Below, one piece after another: positions 63,681-64,000 of a DNA stretch of 64,000 bases (its first letter is position 1; each line of letters starts with the position of its first letter). The stretch is taken from contig NZ_JACYTQ010000004.1 in assembly GCF_014841125.1 (NCBI RefSeq), positions 1 to 64,000 on the forward strand, written 5' to 3'. Under the pieces are notes generated by a model. The model ran no database searches. It was given only the letters and a program-made list of their open reading frames with translations, and was not told where the DNA came from. The position numbers and the translations under genes were made by a program. The stretch comes from Echinicola arenosa (GTDB lineage: Bacteria > Bacteroidota > Bacteroidia > Cytophagales > Cyclobacteriaceae).

Positions 63681-64000
63681 TTACTTAGTGATTTCCTGAA
63701 TAGGCTGGCCAGAGGCGCCGTTAGGAATCCTGATATTCAATAGCATAGAAACCGTTGGAGCAATGTCTGTGATTGTACAGTACCTGGTGCTGGTTCCAGC
63801 TTCCACATTCCAACCGTAAAATAAAATAGGAACATGCGTGTCATAAATGTAACCAGTACCATGGGTAGTACCTCGGGAAGAGTTGGTCAGCCAAGCTGGT
63901 TCCATAACCAATAGTACATCTCCTGAAGCTTTATGGTTAAAACCCATTTGAAGCAAATGCTTTCTGCCTTCAGTATATTCATTGCTTTTCATATCGGCAG
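63681..64000 (-). CDS. PafA-like alkaline phosphatase, 3' end only
   Basis: Only the last 106 or so codons lie in the window; the frame runs off the right edge without a start. The segment THGTGYIYDTHVPILFYGWNV, in pieces, followed by TRYCTITDIAPTVSMLLNIRIPNGASGQPI is typical of the C-terminus of PafA-type alkaline phosphatases/phosphodiesterases of the nucleotide pyrophosphatase superfamily, with Asp and His of the metal site (DTHVP). Such enzymes are periplasmic and release phosphate from organic esters. The stop codon is at 63681-63683, beside a bidirectional terminator. Confidence 0.8.
   Translation of the reverse strand, partial: ADMKSNEYTEGRKHLLQMGFNHKASGDVLLVMEPAWLTNSSRGTTHGTGYIYDTHVPILFYGWNVEAGTSTRYCTITDIAPTVSMLLNIRIPNGASGQPIQEITK

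Overview
The window is chromosomal DNA of a Bacteroidota bacterium, most likely a member of the Cytophagales close to the Cyclobacteriaceae (an Echinicola, Cyclobacterium or Algoriphagus type). This rests on a SusC/SusD pair, TonB-dependent receptors with carboxypeptidase-regulatory N-domains, a GldJ-type gliding/T9SS lipoprotein, a T9SS C-terminal sorting tail, many lipoproteins, -7 elements of the form TAnnTTTG and few Shine-Dalgarno sites. Nearly all of it is ordinary core chromosome. The accessory part is the first ~3.4 kb.

Layout. 1-3350: truncated tyrosine integrase, a block of short repeats and hairpins, a 46-residue single-pass membrane ORF, a lipoprotein sulfatase, and a small secreted protein next to a decayed partial copy of its own 3' end. 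3589-10304: iron-sulfur type uracil-DNA glycosylase, a PnuC transporter overlapping a NadR-like kinase, a fatty acid desaturase, a TPP riboswitch with its TonB receptor, and an alpha/beta hydrolase. 10417-25812: dxs, scpA, a flippase-like membrane protein, a Kazal lipoprotein, ndk, nrnA with three FKBP lipoproteins, guaB, an RsmB-type methyltransferase, hmgA, a formyltransferase and htpG. 25953-33231: an Rrf2 regulator and a complete assimilatory sulfate reduction operon with siroheme genes, behind a conspicuous inverted-repeat operator. 33704-41015: SusC, SusD and a Tat-exported phospholipase C. 41144-64000: ridA, fumC, a SPOR-like protein, a cyclophilin, a DUF2167 protein, recJ-lptB-GH3, hflKC, an orphan oxidase subunit III, mfd, gldJ, an S9 peptidase, a T9SS cargo protein, and the 3' end of a PafA-like phosphatase.

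How genes work together. The sulfur operon encodes ATP sulfurylase (CysD/CysN), APS reductase (CysH), a siroheme sulfite reductase with an unusual C-terminal extension, and two enzymes that make siroheme (CobA-type SUMT and a CysG-N/Met8 protein). A DUF2061 membrane protein is the first gene. An Rrf2 regulator with four cysteines lies just upstream, and three AAACCTA-like half-sites sit around the promoter, so a local regulatory circuit is likely. The SusCD-phospholipase C locus looks like a PUL-style system aimed at phospholipids rather than glycans. The TPP riboswitch marks the 7083-9470 TonB receptor as a probable thiamine-compound importer.

Limits. Assignments come from reading motifs and family resemblance without database searches. 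Start codons were adjusted by inspection. Regulatory sites are sequence-pattern predictions. No tRNA, rRNA, CRISPR array or complete insertion sequence was seen.
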